Of a stretch of DNA of 64,000 nt, positions 17,063-25,796 are shown piece after piece (the stretch's first letter is position 1; every line of letters begins with the position of its first letter). The stretch spans positions 332,722 through 396,721 of the forward strand of contig OY282381.1 in the NCBI GenBank assembly GCA_958295915.1, in the 5' to 3' direction. The translations under genes and the position numbers were made by a program. Under the pieces are notes generated by a model. The model saw nothing but the letters and a program-made list of their open reading frames with translations. It did not search any database and had not been told where the DNA came from. The stretch is from an uncultured Caldilineaceae bacterium. Its GTDB lineage: Bacteria > Chloroflexota > Anaerolineae > Caldilineales > Caldilineaceae.

Positions 17063-18811
17063 ATGAGCCGAATGCGCTGCGCTGAGGCGCTGGTGAAGGC
17101 GTTGGAACTGGAGGGCGTCGAGCACGTCTTTGGCCATCCCGGGCATGGCAATACCAACATTCTGGATGCCATATACGATTCCCCTCAAATCGACTTTATG
17201 TTGACGCGCCACGAACAGGCGGCAGCCCACATCGCCGATGGCTATGCCCGCATCACGGGCGACATTGGCGTGTGCTGCGCCTCGGTGGGACCGGGGCCGG
17301 CCAATATGGTGATGGGGTTGGCCTCTGCCGCGGCCTCATCCAGCCCTGTGCTGGCCATCGTCGGCGGCGTGATCGCGCGCTGGGCCGGTCGCGGCCAACT
17401 GCAAGAGACCAGCCCATTCTATGGACTGCCGGATCAGAGCTTCGTCCAAGTGATGCAGCCCGTCGTCAAGAAAGTGTGGCAGGTACAGCACCCCGACTTG
17501 ATACCCGAAGTGGTGCGCAAGGCCTGCGCCCTGGCCCGTTCCGGCAATCCCGGGCCTGTTGCCATCGAAATCCCCTGGGATCTGCAGGCTGCCTTCCACA
17601 CTTTCACCGACATTCCCGATCCCAACCGCTTCCGTTACGCCGCGCGCGTGCGGGCCGATGCGCAGGCGATCAGGCAAGCGGCAGAAGCGCTTCACAAAGC
17701 GACGCATCCGCTGATTGTGGCCGGCTATGGGGCGATCCTTTCCAATGCCGGGCCAGAGATTCAGATCTTGGCCGAATCGCTGGGCGCGCCGCTGGCCACC
17801 TCCTACGCCGCCAAAGGGATCCTGTCTGAGGAGCATCCCCTGAGTGTGGGCAATCTCGGCTGGCTCGGACATCCCAGCGCGCACGAGATGATCCGCGAAC
17901 ATGCCGATGTGGTGTTGGCCATAGGCTTTAGTTTCTCGGATCTGTCCACCTGTTGGTGGACAGAGGGCATGCCATTCGTCCAACAGAATCGTTTTGTCCA
18001 GATCGACATCGATGCCAATCAGATCGGGCGGAACTACCCGGTGGAGATCGGACTGCTGGGCGATGCCAAAGCCACTTTACAGGAAGTGCTGGCCGCGTTG
18101 GCCGAGAAAGAAGAGCGCCGAGACAAGCAAGGGAACCTGGATCTTGTCGCGCGAGTCAAGGCCGGCTTCCATTTGGAGATTCCCGGAGATGGCAGCGACA
18201 AGCAGGGAATGGAACCGTTGCGCGTTGTCGAAGAACTCCGGCGTATTTTGCCCAAGGACATCCTCTTTTCACTGGACACAGGCGACCATAACCATTATTT
18301 TGGCGCCTTCTTTCCAATCTACGCGCCGCGTCGGCTACTCTACCCCGGCGGCTGGACGCCCATGGGCTTCGGGCCGACATCCATCATCGGCGCCAAGCTG
18401 GCTCGCCCCGACCTGCCAGCTGTCTGTGTAACGGGAGATGGAGGATTCCTCATGGTCTGCCAGGAAGTGATCACCGCCGTAGAATGGAATACAGCCGTGG
18501 TGTGGGTGGTGTTCAACAATCAGACCCTGGGGGCCATCCGCGGGGGCCAGCAGGCCAGCTATGGAGGCCGCATTATTGGCACTGAGTTCGCTGAAAACAC
18601 CGATTTCGCGGCCCTGGCCAAAGCCCTGAAAGCCGAAGGGGTGACTGTCCGCCACTACCATGAGATCGACGATGCCATACGCCATGCGCTGGACTGCGGC
18701 CGGCCCTGCGTCGTGGACATGCGCATCGCGCGCGATCCGATTCCGCCACCAGTGGCTGGCCTCTGGTTTGAACCTGAAAGAGACGAGATACCGCCCAAGC
18801 CACGCGGTTAG
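17063..18811 (+). CDS. Thiamine diphosphate-dependent enzyme (acetolactate synthase/benzoylformate decarboxylase superfamily)
   Basis: ThDP enzyme of 582 residues with the three usual domains. The catalytic Glu51 of the PYR domain is in RHEQAAAHIADGYAR, a central FAD/DHS-like domain follows, and the PP domain has the GDG...NN metal/diphosphate motif near residue 458 (VTGDGGF ... FNNQTLG). Such enzymes decarboxylate 2-keto acids, form C-C bonds or split oxalyl- or sulfo-substrates. Being in a catabolic run with a BKACE, PhyH enzymes and a hydroxyacid dehydrogenase, a decarboxylase or lyase role is more likely than branched-chain amino-acid synthesis. No small regulatory subunit gene is present. 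Confidence 0.9.
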   Translation: MSRMRCAEALVKALELEGVEHVFGHPGHGNTNILDAIYDSPQIDFMLTRHEQAAAHIADGYARITGDIGVCCASVGPGPANMVMGLASAAASSSPVLAIVGGVIARWAGRGQLQETSPFYGLPDQSFVQVMQPVVKKVWQVQHPDLIPEVVRKACALARSGNPGPVAIEIPWDLQAAFHTFTDIPDPNRFRYAARVRADAQAIRQAAEALHKATHPLIVAGYGAILSNAGPEIQILAESLGAPLATSYAAKGILSEEHPLSVGNLGWLGHPSAHEMIREHADVVLAIGFSFSDLSTCWWTEGMPFVQQNRFVQIDIDANQIGRNYPVEIGLLGDAKATLQEVLAALAEKEERRDKQGNLDLVARVKAGFHLEIPGDGSDKQGMEPLRVVEELRRILPKDILFSLDTGDHNHYFGAFFPIYAPRRLLYPGGWTPMGFGPTSIIGAKLARPDLPAVCVTGDGGFLMVCQEVITAVEWNTAVVWVVFNNQTLGAIRGGQQASYGGRIIGTEFAENTDFAALAKALKAEGVTVRHYHEIDDAIRHALDCGRPCVVDMRIARDPIPPPVAGLWFEPERDEIPPKPRG

Positions 18812-18853
18812 CTCGTTATTACCTTATCCCAGATTTCATGAGAAGGAGACGCT

Positions 18854-19822
18854 ATGCGAGTCGGTACCGGCAAGTTTGTATATGAAGAAGCCGATGGATG
18901 GGGACAGCTTCCTGACGGGTGGGCAATCACGGAGGTTCCAGGGGTAGCTGTGGATTCCCAAGACAGGGTCTACGCCTTTTGCCGCAGCGAGCGCCCGGTG
19001 ATCGTCTTTGACCGCGAAGGGCGATTCTTGACTTCGTGGGGAGAGGGGATGATCAAACGCGCCCACGATATATTCATCGGCCCGGATGACTCCGTCTACT
19101 GCGTCGACGATTGGGGCCATGCGGTGCACAAGTTTACAACCGATGGCGAGTTGCTCATGACGATTGAGACCGCGGACCAGCCAGCGGACACTGGCTACAT
19201 CTGGGAACAGCAAAAGACCGTCCTGCGCGCCGGGCCCCCGTTCAACTATCCCACTGGCATCGCCCTCGCGCCGCAGGGGGACCTCTACGTGTCAGATGGC
19301 TACGGCAACGCACGCGTGCACAAGTTTACCGCCGATGGCCGACTGCTCCTCTCCTGGGGCGAGCCTGGCGATGGTAGCGGTCAATTCGTTACCCCGCACA
19401 ACGTATGCGTAGACAAAGAAGGCATTGTCTACGTAGCCGACCGCCAGAATTGCCGCATGCAGCTCTTCAGCCCGCAAGGTGAGTTTATTACCCACTGGCA
19501 TAATATATGGTGGCCCTGTGACATGTGCATCGATGCCGATGACAACATGTACGTCGCCGAGGTGGGTGGCTTGTTCATGGGCGAGACCAAGGAGCCTGTT
19601 CTCAACCATCCGCCGGCCCGCATCACCGTGCGCGACCTGACTGGCAAGATTCTGAGCGAGTGGGGGATGGAAGACCCACTGGGCGCGGGCCGGTATTTCA
19701 GCCCACACAACATCGCGTTCGATTCGCAAGGCAGCCTGTATGTGGGCGAGGTTGCGGTCTCCTACCCAGGCGGGGCAGCGCCGGCGGATTGGCGTATGCT
19801 GCGCAAGTACGTTCGAGCCTGA
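18854..19822 (+). CDS. NHL-repeat six-bladed beta-propeller protein (peptidyl-amidating-lyase-like)
   Basis: Protein of 322 residues made of repeated blades with the pattern GVAVDSQDRVYAFCR, GIALAPQGDLYVSDGYGNARV, NVCVDKEGIVYVADRQNCR and DMCIDADDNMYVAEVGG. It has no signal peptide, so it should act in the cytosol. NHL proteins of this shape include lyases, lactonases and binding proteins. In this operon a lactonase or lyase function on a sugar-acid intermediate is plausible but unproven. GAAGGAG precedes the ATG. Confidence 0.85.
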   Translation: MRVGTGKFVYEEADGWGQLPDGWAITEVPGVAVDSQDRVYAFCRSERPVIVFDREGRFLTSWGEGMIKRAHDIFIGPDDSVYCVDDWGHAVHKFTTDGELLMTIETADQPADTGYIWEQQKTVLRAGPPFNYPTGIALAPQGDLYVSDGYGNARVHKFTADGRLLLSWGEPGDGSGQFVTPHNVCVDKEGIVYVADRQNCRMQLFSPQGEFITHWHNIWWPCDMCIDADDNMYVAEVGGLFMGETKEPVLNHPPARITVRDLTGKILSEWGMEDPLGAGRYFSPHNIAFDSQGSLYVGEVAVSYPGGAAPADWRMLRKYVRA

Positions 19823-19880
19823 TCACTTAAATGGAGACGCGCGCAAAATCAGGATTATTGGATTTACAGGAGCGGTGCGC

Positions 19881-20654
19881 ATGAAAGAAAGAGAGTTCAC
19901 CATCGTCGATACCCACTGCCATATCGGCCGGCACAAATACGAACCGGTCGAAGCCCTGCTCTTTCACATGGAGCGGACAGGCGTCGCGCAGGCGGCGCTC
20001 ATTCAGTATATGGGGAACAGCGACAACCGCTACCTTGTCGATGTGATCGATGCGCATCCCGGCCGCTTTGCCGCAGCGATGGTTGTGCCCAGCGATGACG
20101 ACGGCGCAGCCATCCGCGCTTGGGCGGAACAGGGGATCAGCGGCATCCGTCTGCTGGCAAACTTTCGCAGCGGCGGCAGCGATCCGCTGGCCCACTGGCG
20201 CACTGCCGCTGAGTTGGATCTGGTGGTCAGCGTCTTCAGCCGGCCGGATATTCTGCAAAGCGCCGAATTTTCCGAAGCGCTGCGCCTTTTCCCCAATCTG
20301 TCTATGGTTATCGAGCATCTGGGGGGTGCGCAAGCGGACACAGACCTGGACACATTCGCCACAGTCACAGCTTTGGCCCAGCACGAAAATCTGACCATCA
20401 AACTTCCTGGCTTTGGCGAATTTTGCCATCTCCCTTGCCCGTTTCAGGATGTTCCGCCCTTCGCAGAACTGACGTTGGAAGCGTTCGGTCCGCAGCGGGT
20501 GATGTGGGGCAGCGACTGGCCGCCGGTCAGCAGCCGGGAGGGCTACGACAACTCTCTGGAATTCCCACTTGACTATCTTTCCGGGTTGAGTGCAGACGAG
20601 CGGGCGTGGATTTTTGGCAAGACGGCGCAGAAGGTCTGGAAACCAGGAAGGTAA
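19881..20654 (+). CDS. Amidohydrolase-2 family metal-dependent hydrolase, second of two
   Basis: TIM-barrel hydrolase of 257 residues. The ATG at 19881 is chosen because AGGAG lies eight bases upstream, although the frame stays open further 5'. The metal motif is DTHCHIG (His12, His14), the middle His is in VIEHLGGA, and the conserved Asp is in MWGSDWPPVS. It differs clearly from the copy at 13905 in length and sequence. Members hydrolyse lactones or amides or decarboxylate acids; it follows the NHL protein gene closely and probably acts on the same pathway. Confidence 0.87.
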   Translation: MKEREFTIVDTHCHIGRHKYEPVEALLFHMERTGVAQAALIQYMGNSDNRYLVDVIDAHPGRFAAAMVVPSDDDGAAIRAWAEQGISGIRLLANFRSGGSDPLAHWRTAAELDLVVSVFSRPDILQSAEFSEALRLFPNLSMVIEHLGGAQADTDLDTFATVTALAQHENLTIKLPGFGEFCHLPCPFQDVPPFAELTLEAFGPQRVMWGSDWPPVSSREGYDNSLEFPLDYLSGLSADERAWIFGKTAQKVWKPGR

Positions 20655-20672
20655 AGATTCAGGGACCTGCCT

Positions 20673-21632
20673 ATGCCCAAGGTCATCTTTTTCACAAATC
20701 TGGCGCCCAAACTGGCCGCACAGGTCGTCGCGCCGGCCCCTCCAGACTGGGACGTGTTCGTCCACGGTCACGATCTGCCGGAGGCAAAGAAGGCACAGCT
20801 CGCGACTGACGCTGATTTCCTGATCCTCTTCCCCGGCGCGATTGAAGAATCTGTACTGTGGGCAGCGCAGAAGATAAAATTGGTGCAGCTCGTAAGCGCC
20901 GGCTTCGATAGAATGCCGTTACGCCTGCTGCGGGAACTTGAAATCCCTCTCGCCAACAACGGGGGTACCAACGCCATCGACGTGGCCGAACACACCTTCG
21001 CCCTGATTCTGAGCGTTTACCGTCGGCTGCCAGAGATGGACCGCAATGTGCGCGCCGATGGCTGGAAGAAGATCGATAGCGGCATGACGACCTTCACAAT
21101 TGGCGGCAAAACTATCGGCATTGTCGGCCTCGGCCACATCGGAAAGGAGGTGGCCCAGCGGCTGATTCCCTTCGGCGCGCGGGTGCTGTATTGCGACCCG
21201 TTCCCTATACCGGCGGAGGTGGAACAGAGTTTGCGGGTACAGCGAGTGGCATTGGATGCGTTGCTGGTCCAATCGGATATCGTCACCCTGCACGTGCCGC
21301 TGAACGATCAGACCCGACACCTCATCGGCCCGGCCGAGCTGGCGCGCATGAAATCCAGTGCGATCATCATCAACACCTGTCGCGGTCCGGTAGTGGACGA
21401 AGTAGCGCTGACAGAGGCTCTGCAAAGCGGAAGCATCGCGGCGGCCGGTTTGGATGTTCTGCGCGACGAGCCGACAGACCCGAACAATCCGATTCTGCAC
21501 TTGAAGAACGTCGTTTTTACCCCACACATCGCCGGTGTCACATACGACACCTGGCAGCGTCGGGGGATATTCATTTTCGAAAATCTGCAGCGGGTATGGA
21601 CAGGAGAGGAACCGCTGGCAAGGATTCAGTAG
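20673..21632 (+). CDS. D-2-hydroxyacid dehydrogenase (NAD-dependent)
   Basis: Oxidoreductase of 319 residues that interconverts 2-keto acids and D-2-hydroxy acids. The nucleotide loop GIVGLGHIG is near residue 149, the catalytic Arg is in NTCRGPVVDE near 237, Glu in RDEPTDP near 266, and His in TPHIAG near 285. It is the last gene of the plus-strand catabolic run; a hydroxypyruvate, glyoxylate or phosphoglycerate-like substrate is possible. It begins 18 nt after the amidohydrolase gene. Confidence 0.92.
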   Translation: MPKVIFFTNLAPKLAAQVVAPAPPDWDVFVHGHDLPEAKKAQLATDADFLILFPGAIEESVLWAAQKIKLVQLVSAGFDRMPLRLLRELEIPLANNGGTNAIDVAEHTFALILSVYRRLPEMDRNVRADGWKKIDSGMTTFTIGGKTIGIVGLGHIGKEVAQRLIPFGARVLYCDPFPIPAEVEQSLRVQRVALDALLVQSDIVTLHVPLNDQTRHLIGPAELARMKSSAIIINTCRGPVVDEVALTEALQSGSIAAAGLDVLRDEPTDPNNPILHLKNVVFTPHIAGVTYDTWQRRGIFIFENLQRVWTGEEPLARIQ

Positions 21633-21699
21633 GCGAATGGAACCCTCTCGACAGATGAATCCGAAACAACTCGCCTACGCCCTCGAAACAGCGAGCAGT

Positions 21700-21769
21700 G
21701 AGGAACGAGGAAAGAGAAGTGAGAGCTGGTGTTTCTCTCTCATCTCTCCTTTTCTCTCGCATTGGAGCC
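21700..21769 (+). repeat. Imperfect inverted repeat before the MoxR gene
   Basis: A GAGGAAAGAGAAGTGAGAG arm faces a CTCTCATCTCTCC...TTCTCTCG arm around TGGTGTTT. It could fold into a long imperfect hairpin in the leader just upstream of the MoxR start. Confidence 0.4.
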
Positions 21770-21772
21770 TGT

Positions 21773-22963
21773 ATGTCAGACATCCCGTTTGTGCAAGACT
21801 TAGCCCGGCGGCTGCGGGAAAATGTCGCCCAGGTGATTATCGGCAAGGACGAAATCGTCGATCAGATCCTCGTAGCCCTCTTCTGCGAAGGCCATGTCCT
21901 GCTGGAAGACGTGCCCGGCATCGGCAAGACAACCCTCGCCAAAACCCTCGCCTCCTCTTTGGGGATCAGCTTTCAGCGCATCCAATTCACTCCCGATCTC
22001 CTGCCGTCGGACATCGTCGGTGTCAGTATTTATAATCACAAGACAGATGACTTTGAATACCGCCCTGGCCCGATTCTGGCCGGCGTTGTGCTGGCGGACG
22101 AAATCAACCGGGCCGGTCCCCGTACCCAAAGCGCTATGCTGGAGGCGATGGAAGAGCGTCATGTCACTGTCGATGGTATCAGCCATCCGCTTCCCTACCC
22201 GTTTTTCCTGATGGCGACCCAAAATCCGGTAGAGCTGGCAGGCACATTCCCACTGCCTGAGGCCCAAATGGACCGCTTCTTACTTCAGGTAGCGATGGGC
22301 TACCCTCAACGCGAGGAGGAACGCCAGATTCTGCACCGCTTCCGCACCGACAACCCGCTGGCTCGTATCCAGTCCATTGTCCACGCGGAAGAGATCCGCC
22401 AGGCCGTGGCCATCTGTCGCAATGTCTTCATCCACCAGGTGCTGGAAGAGTATCTGCTGGACCTGGTACAGGCCACGCGTACCGACAGCGCGCTGGAACT
22501 GGGCGTCAGCCCCCGAGGCAGTCTCGCTTTCTATCGCACAGCACAGGCCTACGCGGCCATTCGTGGCCGCGCGTTCGTCACGCCGGATGACATGCAACAG
22601 TTAGCCGGCCCCGTTCTGCGCCACAGGCTGATCCCCAGCCCAGATACCCGCCTGCACGGCGCCTCCATCGCCAGCATTCTGGATGGAATTGTAGACAGGA
22701 CGCCTGTCCCTGTGGAGGAGACCTGGCAGGAGAGCGCACGCGCGGAAGGGGCGCCTCCCCAACTGCGGGAAATCGCAGGCCCACTCGAGGGGAGCGAAGC
22801 GACAGAACCCGAAATGGACTCAGAAGCGGACTATGATTCACATGTGAGGCATGAGCGCCCTTCGGGTGTTGAACCGGCGGGAATGCCGAATGGAGATGAG
22901 AAATCATCTGAATCACATAAATCATGGCCGGCATTCGATAGACGCGCAGATCCTTCCGACTGA
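21773..22963 (+). CDS. MoxR-family AAA+ ATPase
   Basis: AAA+ chaperone-like ATPase of 396 residues from the ATG at 21773, which has GGAG upstream. Walker A is in EDVPGIGKTT (about 45-54), Walker B is in VVLADEINRA, and sensor 1 is in MATQNPVE. MoxR proteins help mature or activate partner proteins, usually encoded beside a DUF58 (von Willebrand-like) protein as here. The C-terminal 75 residues are an acidic, disordered tail not seen in typical relatives (about 320 residues); its DNA holds TGATTCACATG/GAATCACATAAATCATG text that looks repeat-derived. It overlaps the DUF58 gene by one base. Confidence 0.92.
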   Translation: MSDIPFVQDLARRLRENVAQVIIGKDEIVDQILVALFCEGHVLLEDVPGIGKTTLAKTLASSLGISFQRIQFTPDLLPSDIVGVSIYNHKTDDFEYRPGPILAGVVLADEINRAGPRTQSAMLEAMEERHVTVDGISHPLPYPFFLMATQNPVELAGTFPLPEAQMDRFLLQVAMGYPQREEERQILHRFRTDNPLARIQSIVHAEEIRQAVAICRNVFIHQVLEEYLLDLVQATRTDSALELGVSPRGSLAFYRTAQAYAAIRGRAFVTPDDMQQLAGPVLRHRLIPSPDTRLHGASIASILDGIVDRTPVPVEETWQESARAEGAPPQLREIAGPLEGSEATEPEMDSEADYDSHVRHERPSGVEPAGMPNGDEKSSESHKSWPAFDRRADPSD

Positions 22964-24165
22964 TGGGGCGCACCGGCTGGACTGCGGCGGTTTGCATATT
23001 GCTGTTGGCGCTGTTCACACGTAACAGCCTGATTTTTACGATGGCCCTGATCTTAAGCTTGCTGGGGTTGGTAGTCTGGCTTTGGAGCCGCTACAGTTTG
23101 TCCGAAGTGACATACCAACGCAAGTTCGGCATGGAGCGCCTGTTCTTCGGCGAACAGACGGAACTGCTGCTGGAAGTGACGAACGCCAAACCCTTGCCCC
23201 TGGCCTGGCTACGCTGCGAAGACGAGATCCCCCTTGCGCTAGATCTGGCGCCTGAGGAGCGGGCAAGGCACTATCTACCCAGTCGTCGGGTACTGGTGAA
23301 TCTATTCTCCCTGGGCCTATACGAACGGGTCATCCGACAGTATACTATCACCGGCAGCCAGCGCGGCGCGTGGAGATTCGGGCCAGCGCGACTCATCTGT
23401 GGTGACATCTTCGGGTTCCGCAGTCAGAACAAAGAACTGTCGGACACCTCCCTGCTACTGGTCTATCCCCGGCTGTTCACTCTGCCGGAGCTCGGTCTGG
23501 ATGCTCGCCATCCTTTCGGGGATTATGGGAGCCTGAACCGGCTCATTGACGATCCCCTACGTCTGAGCAGCGTACGTGAATATCTGCCCGGTGACAACTT
23601 TCGCCACATCCACTGGAAGGCTACGGCCCGTCGTCAGGAACTGCAAACAAAGCTGTTCGAGCCATCGGCCTCCCGCCCGCTCGCGATCTTTATCAACATC
23701 CGTACCTTTGATCACCGCTTTGAAGGGATCGACCCGGAGCTGCGAGAGTTTGCTATCAGCGTCGGGGCGTCCATCGCCCGTTGGGCACAGCTACGCGGTG
23801 AAGAGATAGGGGTTTACGCCAACAGTCTGATGTATGCGGGCCGGCCGGTGCGCATTGCGCCCAGCGCGCATCCCCAGCAGCTCACTCGTGTCCTGGAGGC
23901 TCTGGCCTACTGCGTGGGTGTGCCCCATACGATGATTGAACGAGTGTTGCAACGGGAAGCGGGTCACCTACGCAACGGCACGTCAATTGTGCTGATCAGC
24001 GCCACCCTCTCCGACAGTCTGCGCCGCGTACTTGCCGATTTACAGCGCCGGGGATTCGCCGTCACGCTGCTGGGCATCGGCGGACTGACACTGGACAGAG
24101 CGATCCCCGGCGTGGCCTTCCAATCAGTGGCCAGTGGTCAGTACACTGCAGTGACTGACCACTGA
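22963..24165 (+). CDS. DUF58 domain protein (MoxR partner, vWA-like)
   Basis: Membrane-associated protein of 400 residues. Two hydrophobic segments lie in the first 45 residues, a beta-rich region follows, and the DUF58 signature is seen as DNFRHIHWKATARRQELQ. DUF58 proteins accompany MoxR ATPases and are thought to carry a von Willebrand A-like fold. It is translationally coupled to the MoxR gene. The C-terminal residues SVASGQYTAVTDH and the TGA stop are encoded by a family E repeat, so the natural C-terminus is probably shorter or replaced. Confidence 0.9.
   Translation: MGRTGWTAAVCILLLALFTRNSLIFTMALILSLLGLVVWLWSRYSLSEVTYQRKFGMERLFFGEQTELLLEVTNAKPLPLAWLRCEDEIPLALDLAPEERARHYLPSRRVLVNLFSLGLYERVIRQYTITGSQRGAWRFGPARLICGDIFGFRSQNKELSDTSLLLVYPRLFTLPELGLDARHPFGDYGSLNRLIDDPLRLSSVREYLPGDNFRHIHWKATARRQELQTKLFEPSASRPLAIFINIRTFDHRFEGIDPELREFAISVGASIARWAQLRGEEIGVYANSLMYAGRPVRIAPSAHPQQLTRVLEALAYCVGVPHTMIERVLQREAGHLRNGTSIVLISATLSDSLRRVLADLQRRGFAVTLLGIGGLTLDRAIPGVAFQSVASGQYTAVTDH
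24124..24165 (+). repeat. Family E repeat fragment forming the 3' end of the DUF58 gene
   Basis: CAGTGGCCAGTGGTCAGT, an ACTGCAGTGACTGACCACTGA palindromic half and the TGA stop are all repeat text in frame with the gene. Confidence 0.65.
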
Positions 24166-24180
24166 GTGTTAGAGGCGCGC

Positions 24181-25752
24181 ATGTCCCATTTGCCGATTGC
24201 ACTGCCTTGGAAACATATAGAATGGAACAGCATCGACGGCTGGCTGCTGCCCTTTCTCGTCGGCGTCATGCGTATGTGCTGGATCTGGCCATGGATGCTG
24301 CTGATTCAGGGCTTTCTGTCGCCGTCTGTCGCCGGGCCGCTGATGCCGCCACTGATGTTGATCTGTCTGCCAGTGCTCAGCTTTACCCTGGCGCGCTGGT
24401 GTATGCCCACACTCGTTGAGCGCCGGGATTCCCGCAGAATCAACCAGGTGCGCCGGCACATCGCCGCCGGCGGGTTTATTACGATCCTTTTCCTGGTGTG
24501 GCTGCGCTTCTTGCGGCAGGATTTTGCGCTGTGGGATCTGCGCTGGCTGCTGGAAGCCGGTTATGATCTGATCTATTGGGATGCCGTGCTCGTCGAAATC
24601 CCGGGGACATTGCTCTTCCTGCTCATGGCCATCGTCCTCTGGCTGCGCGGCGCGCTGGATAGTCAGGGTCAGTTCAGACACGAAGAAATCTGGAAAGCGT
24701 TTCTCTGGGGCGGCACGGCACTGACCATGTTCGCTTGGATCAGGTCAGATACAAACCCGTTCGATGCGGCCAGTGGGTGGTTTACGGATATCATCGGGCT
24801 GGTGCTGCTCTTTGCTGCCGCTAGTCTGGCCGGGCTGGGCATTGCCAATCTCAAAAGCGCCAGCGGTTGGCGACGCACAGCGCGTGTGGGCACGACGCGT
24901 TTCACCGCCAACCGCAGTTGGCTGATCGGTATCGGCCTGACGATTTGCGTGCTGTTGGGCGTTGCCTTGCTGATCGGGTTTTTTATCCAGCCTGAGGACG
25001 CGGGTATTCTCTTCCGGGGCCTAGGGATGATCTGGCGGGCGGTCAGCGCCGTCCTGATTTGGATCATCACCATCGTCGCGTACCCGATCTTCATCATCAT
25101 CGAATACCTGATTCAACTCATCCGCAGTCTGTTGGGCGAGCGCGCCCAGGAACGGGAACAGGAATTCACCCCCCCACCGGCGCCATTCGAACCCCAGCAG
25201 GAAGCGCCGGAACGGGTAATCGCAGCTATGCCGGAGCCGTACCGTTGGCTGGCGTTGCTGGCCATTGCCGTGGTCGTGTTCATCATATTTGTGTTGGTAC
25301 TGCGTCAGTTGCGTAGCCGCGCAGGGAATGAGGAGGAGGAGGTGCGAGAGTCGGTCTTCTCGACCGACCTGCTTCAGGCTCAACTCTCCGATCTGTGGGC
25401 GCGATTGCGTTCCCGATTCGGCCCCGCTCCAGAGGAGGCGGACCCATTTCTGTCCTTGGAGGGAGAAGTGGATACCCGACAGCTGATCCGTTCGGTCTAC
25501 CAACGGCTGCTGACCGTCACCCAAACCCGGGTATCGGCCCGCTTGCAGGCCGAAACACCCTATCGCTACGGCAGCCGCCTGTCATCGCAACCCTCCATCG
25601 ACGATTCTCTGATGCAGACCATTACCGTCGCCTACGTCGAGGCCCGCTATGGTGACGAACCGCCTTCCCGCCAGACGGCCGAAGAAGCGCTGCGCGCCTG
25701 GCAACAGATCGAATCTGCTCTGTTGTCTGAGGATAGCGACAATCAGCAGTAG
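24181..25752 (+). CDS. Polytopic membrane protein with C-terminal DUF4129 domain
   Basis: Protein of 523 residues from the ATG at 24181 (AGAGG five bases upstream); a GTG at 24166 is also possible. About eight hydrophobic segments lie in the first 330 residues and another near 350-375. The cytoplasmic C-terminus from about 440 matches DUF4129, normally found at the end of transglutaminase-like proteins. The transglutaminase domain itself is absent. Together with the MoxR and DUF58 genes it forms a three-gene set of unknown envelope function that is common in Chloroflexota and Actinobacteria. Confidence 0.85.
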   Translation: MSHLPIALPWKHIEWNSIDGWLLPFLVGVMRMCWIWPWMLLIQGFLSPSVAGPLMPPLMLICLPVLSFTLARWCMPTLVERRDSRRINQVRRHIAAGGFITILFLVWLRFLRQDFALWDLRWLLEAGYDLIYWDAVLVEIPGTLLFLLMAIVLWLRGALDSQGQFRHEEIWKAFLWGGTALTMFAWIRSDTNPFDAASGWFTDIIGLVLLFAAASLAGLGIANLKSASGWRRTARVGTTRFTANRSWLIGIGLTICVLLGVALLIGFFIQPEDAGILFRGLGMIWRAVSAVLIWIITIVAYPIFIIIEYLIQLIRSLLGERAQEREQEFTPPPAPFEPQQEAPERVIAAMPEPYRWLALLAIAVVVFIIFVLVLRQLRSRAGNEEEEVRESVFSTDLLQAQLSDLWARLRSRFGPAPEEADPFLSLEGEVDTRQLIRSVYQRLLTVTQTRVSARLQAETPYRYGSRLSSQPSIDDSLMQTITVAYVEARYGDEPPSRQTAEEALRAWQQIESALLSEDSDNQQ

Positions 25753-25796
25753 ATCAGCACATACTCTCTTGATGGAATCTGTCTGGAGTTTTTCCA

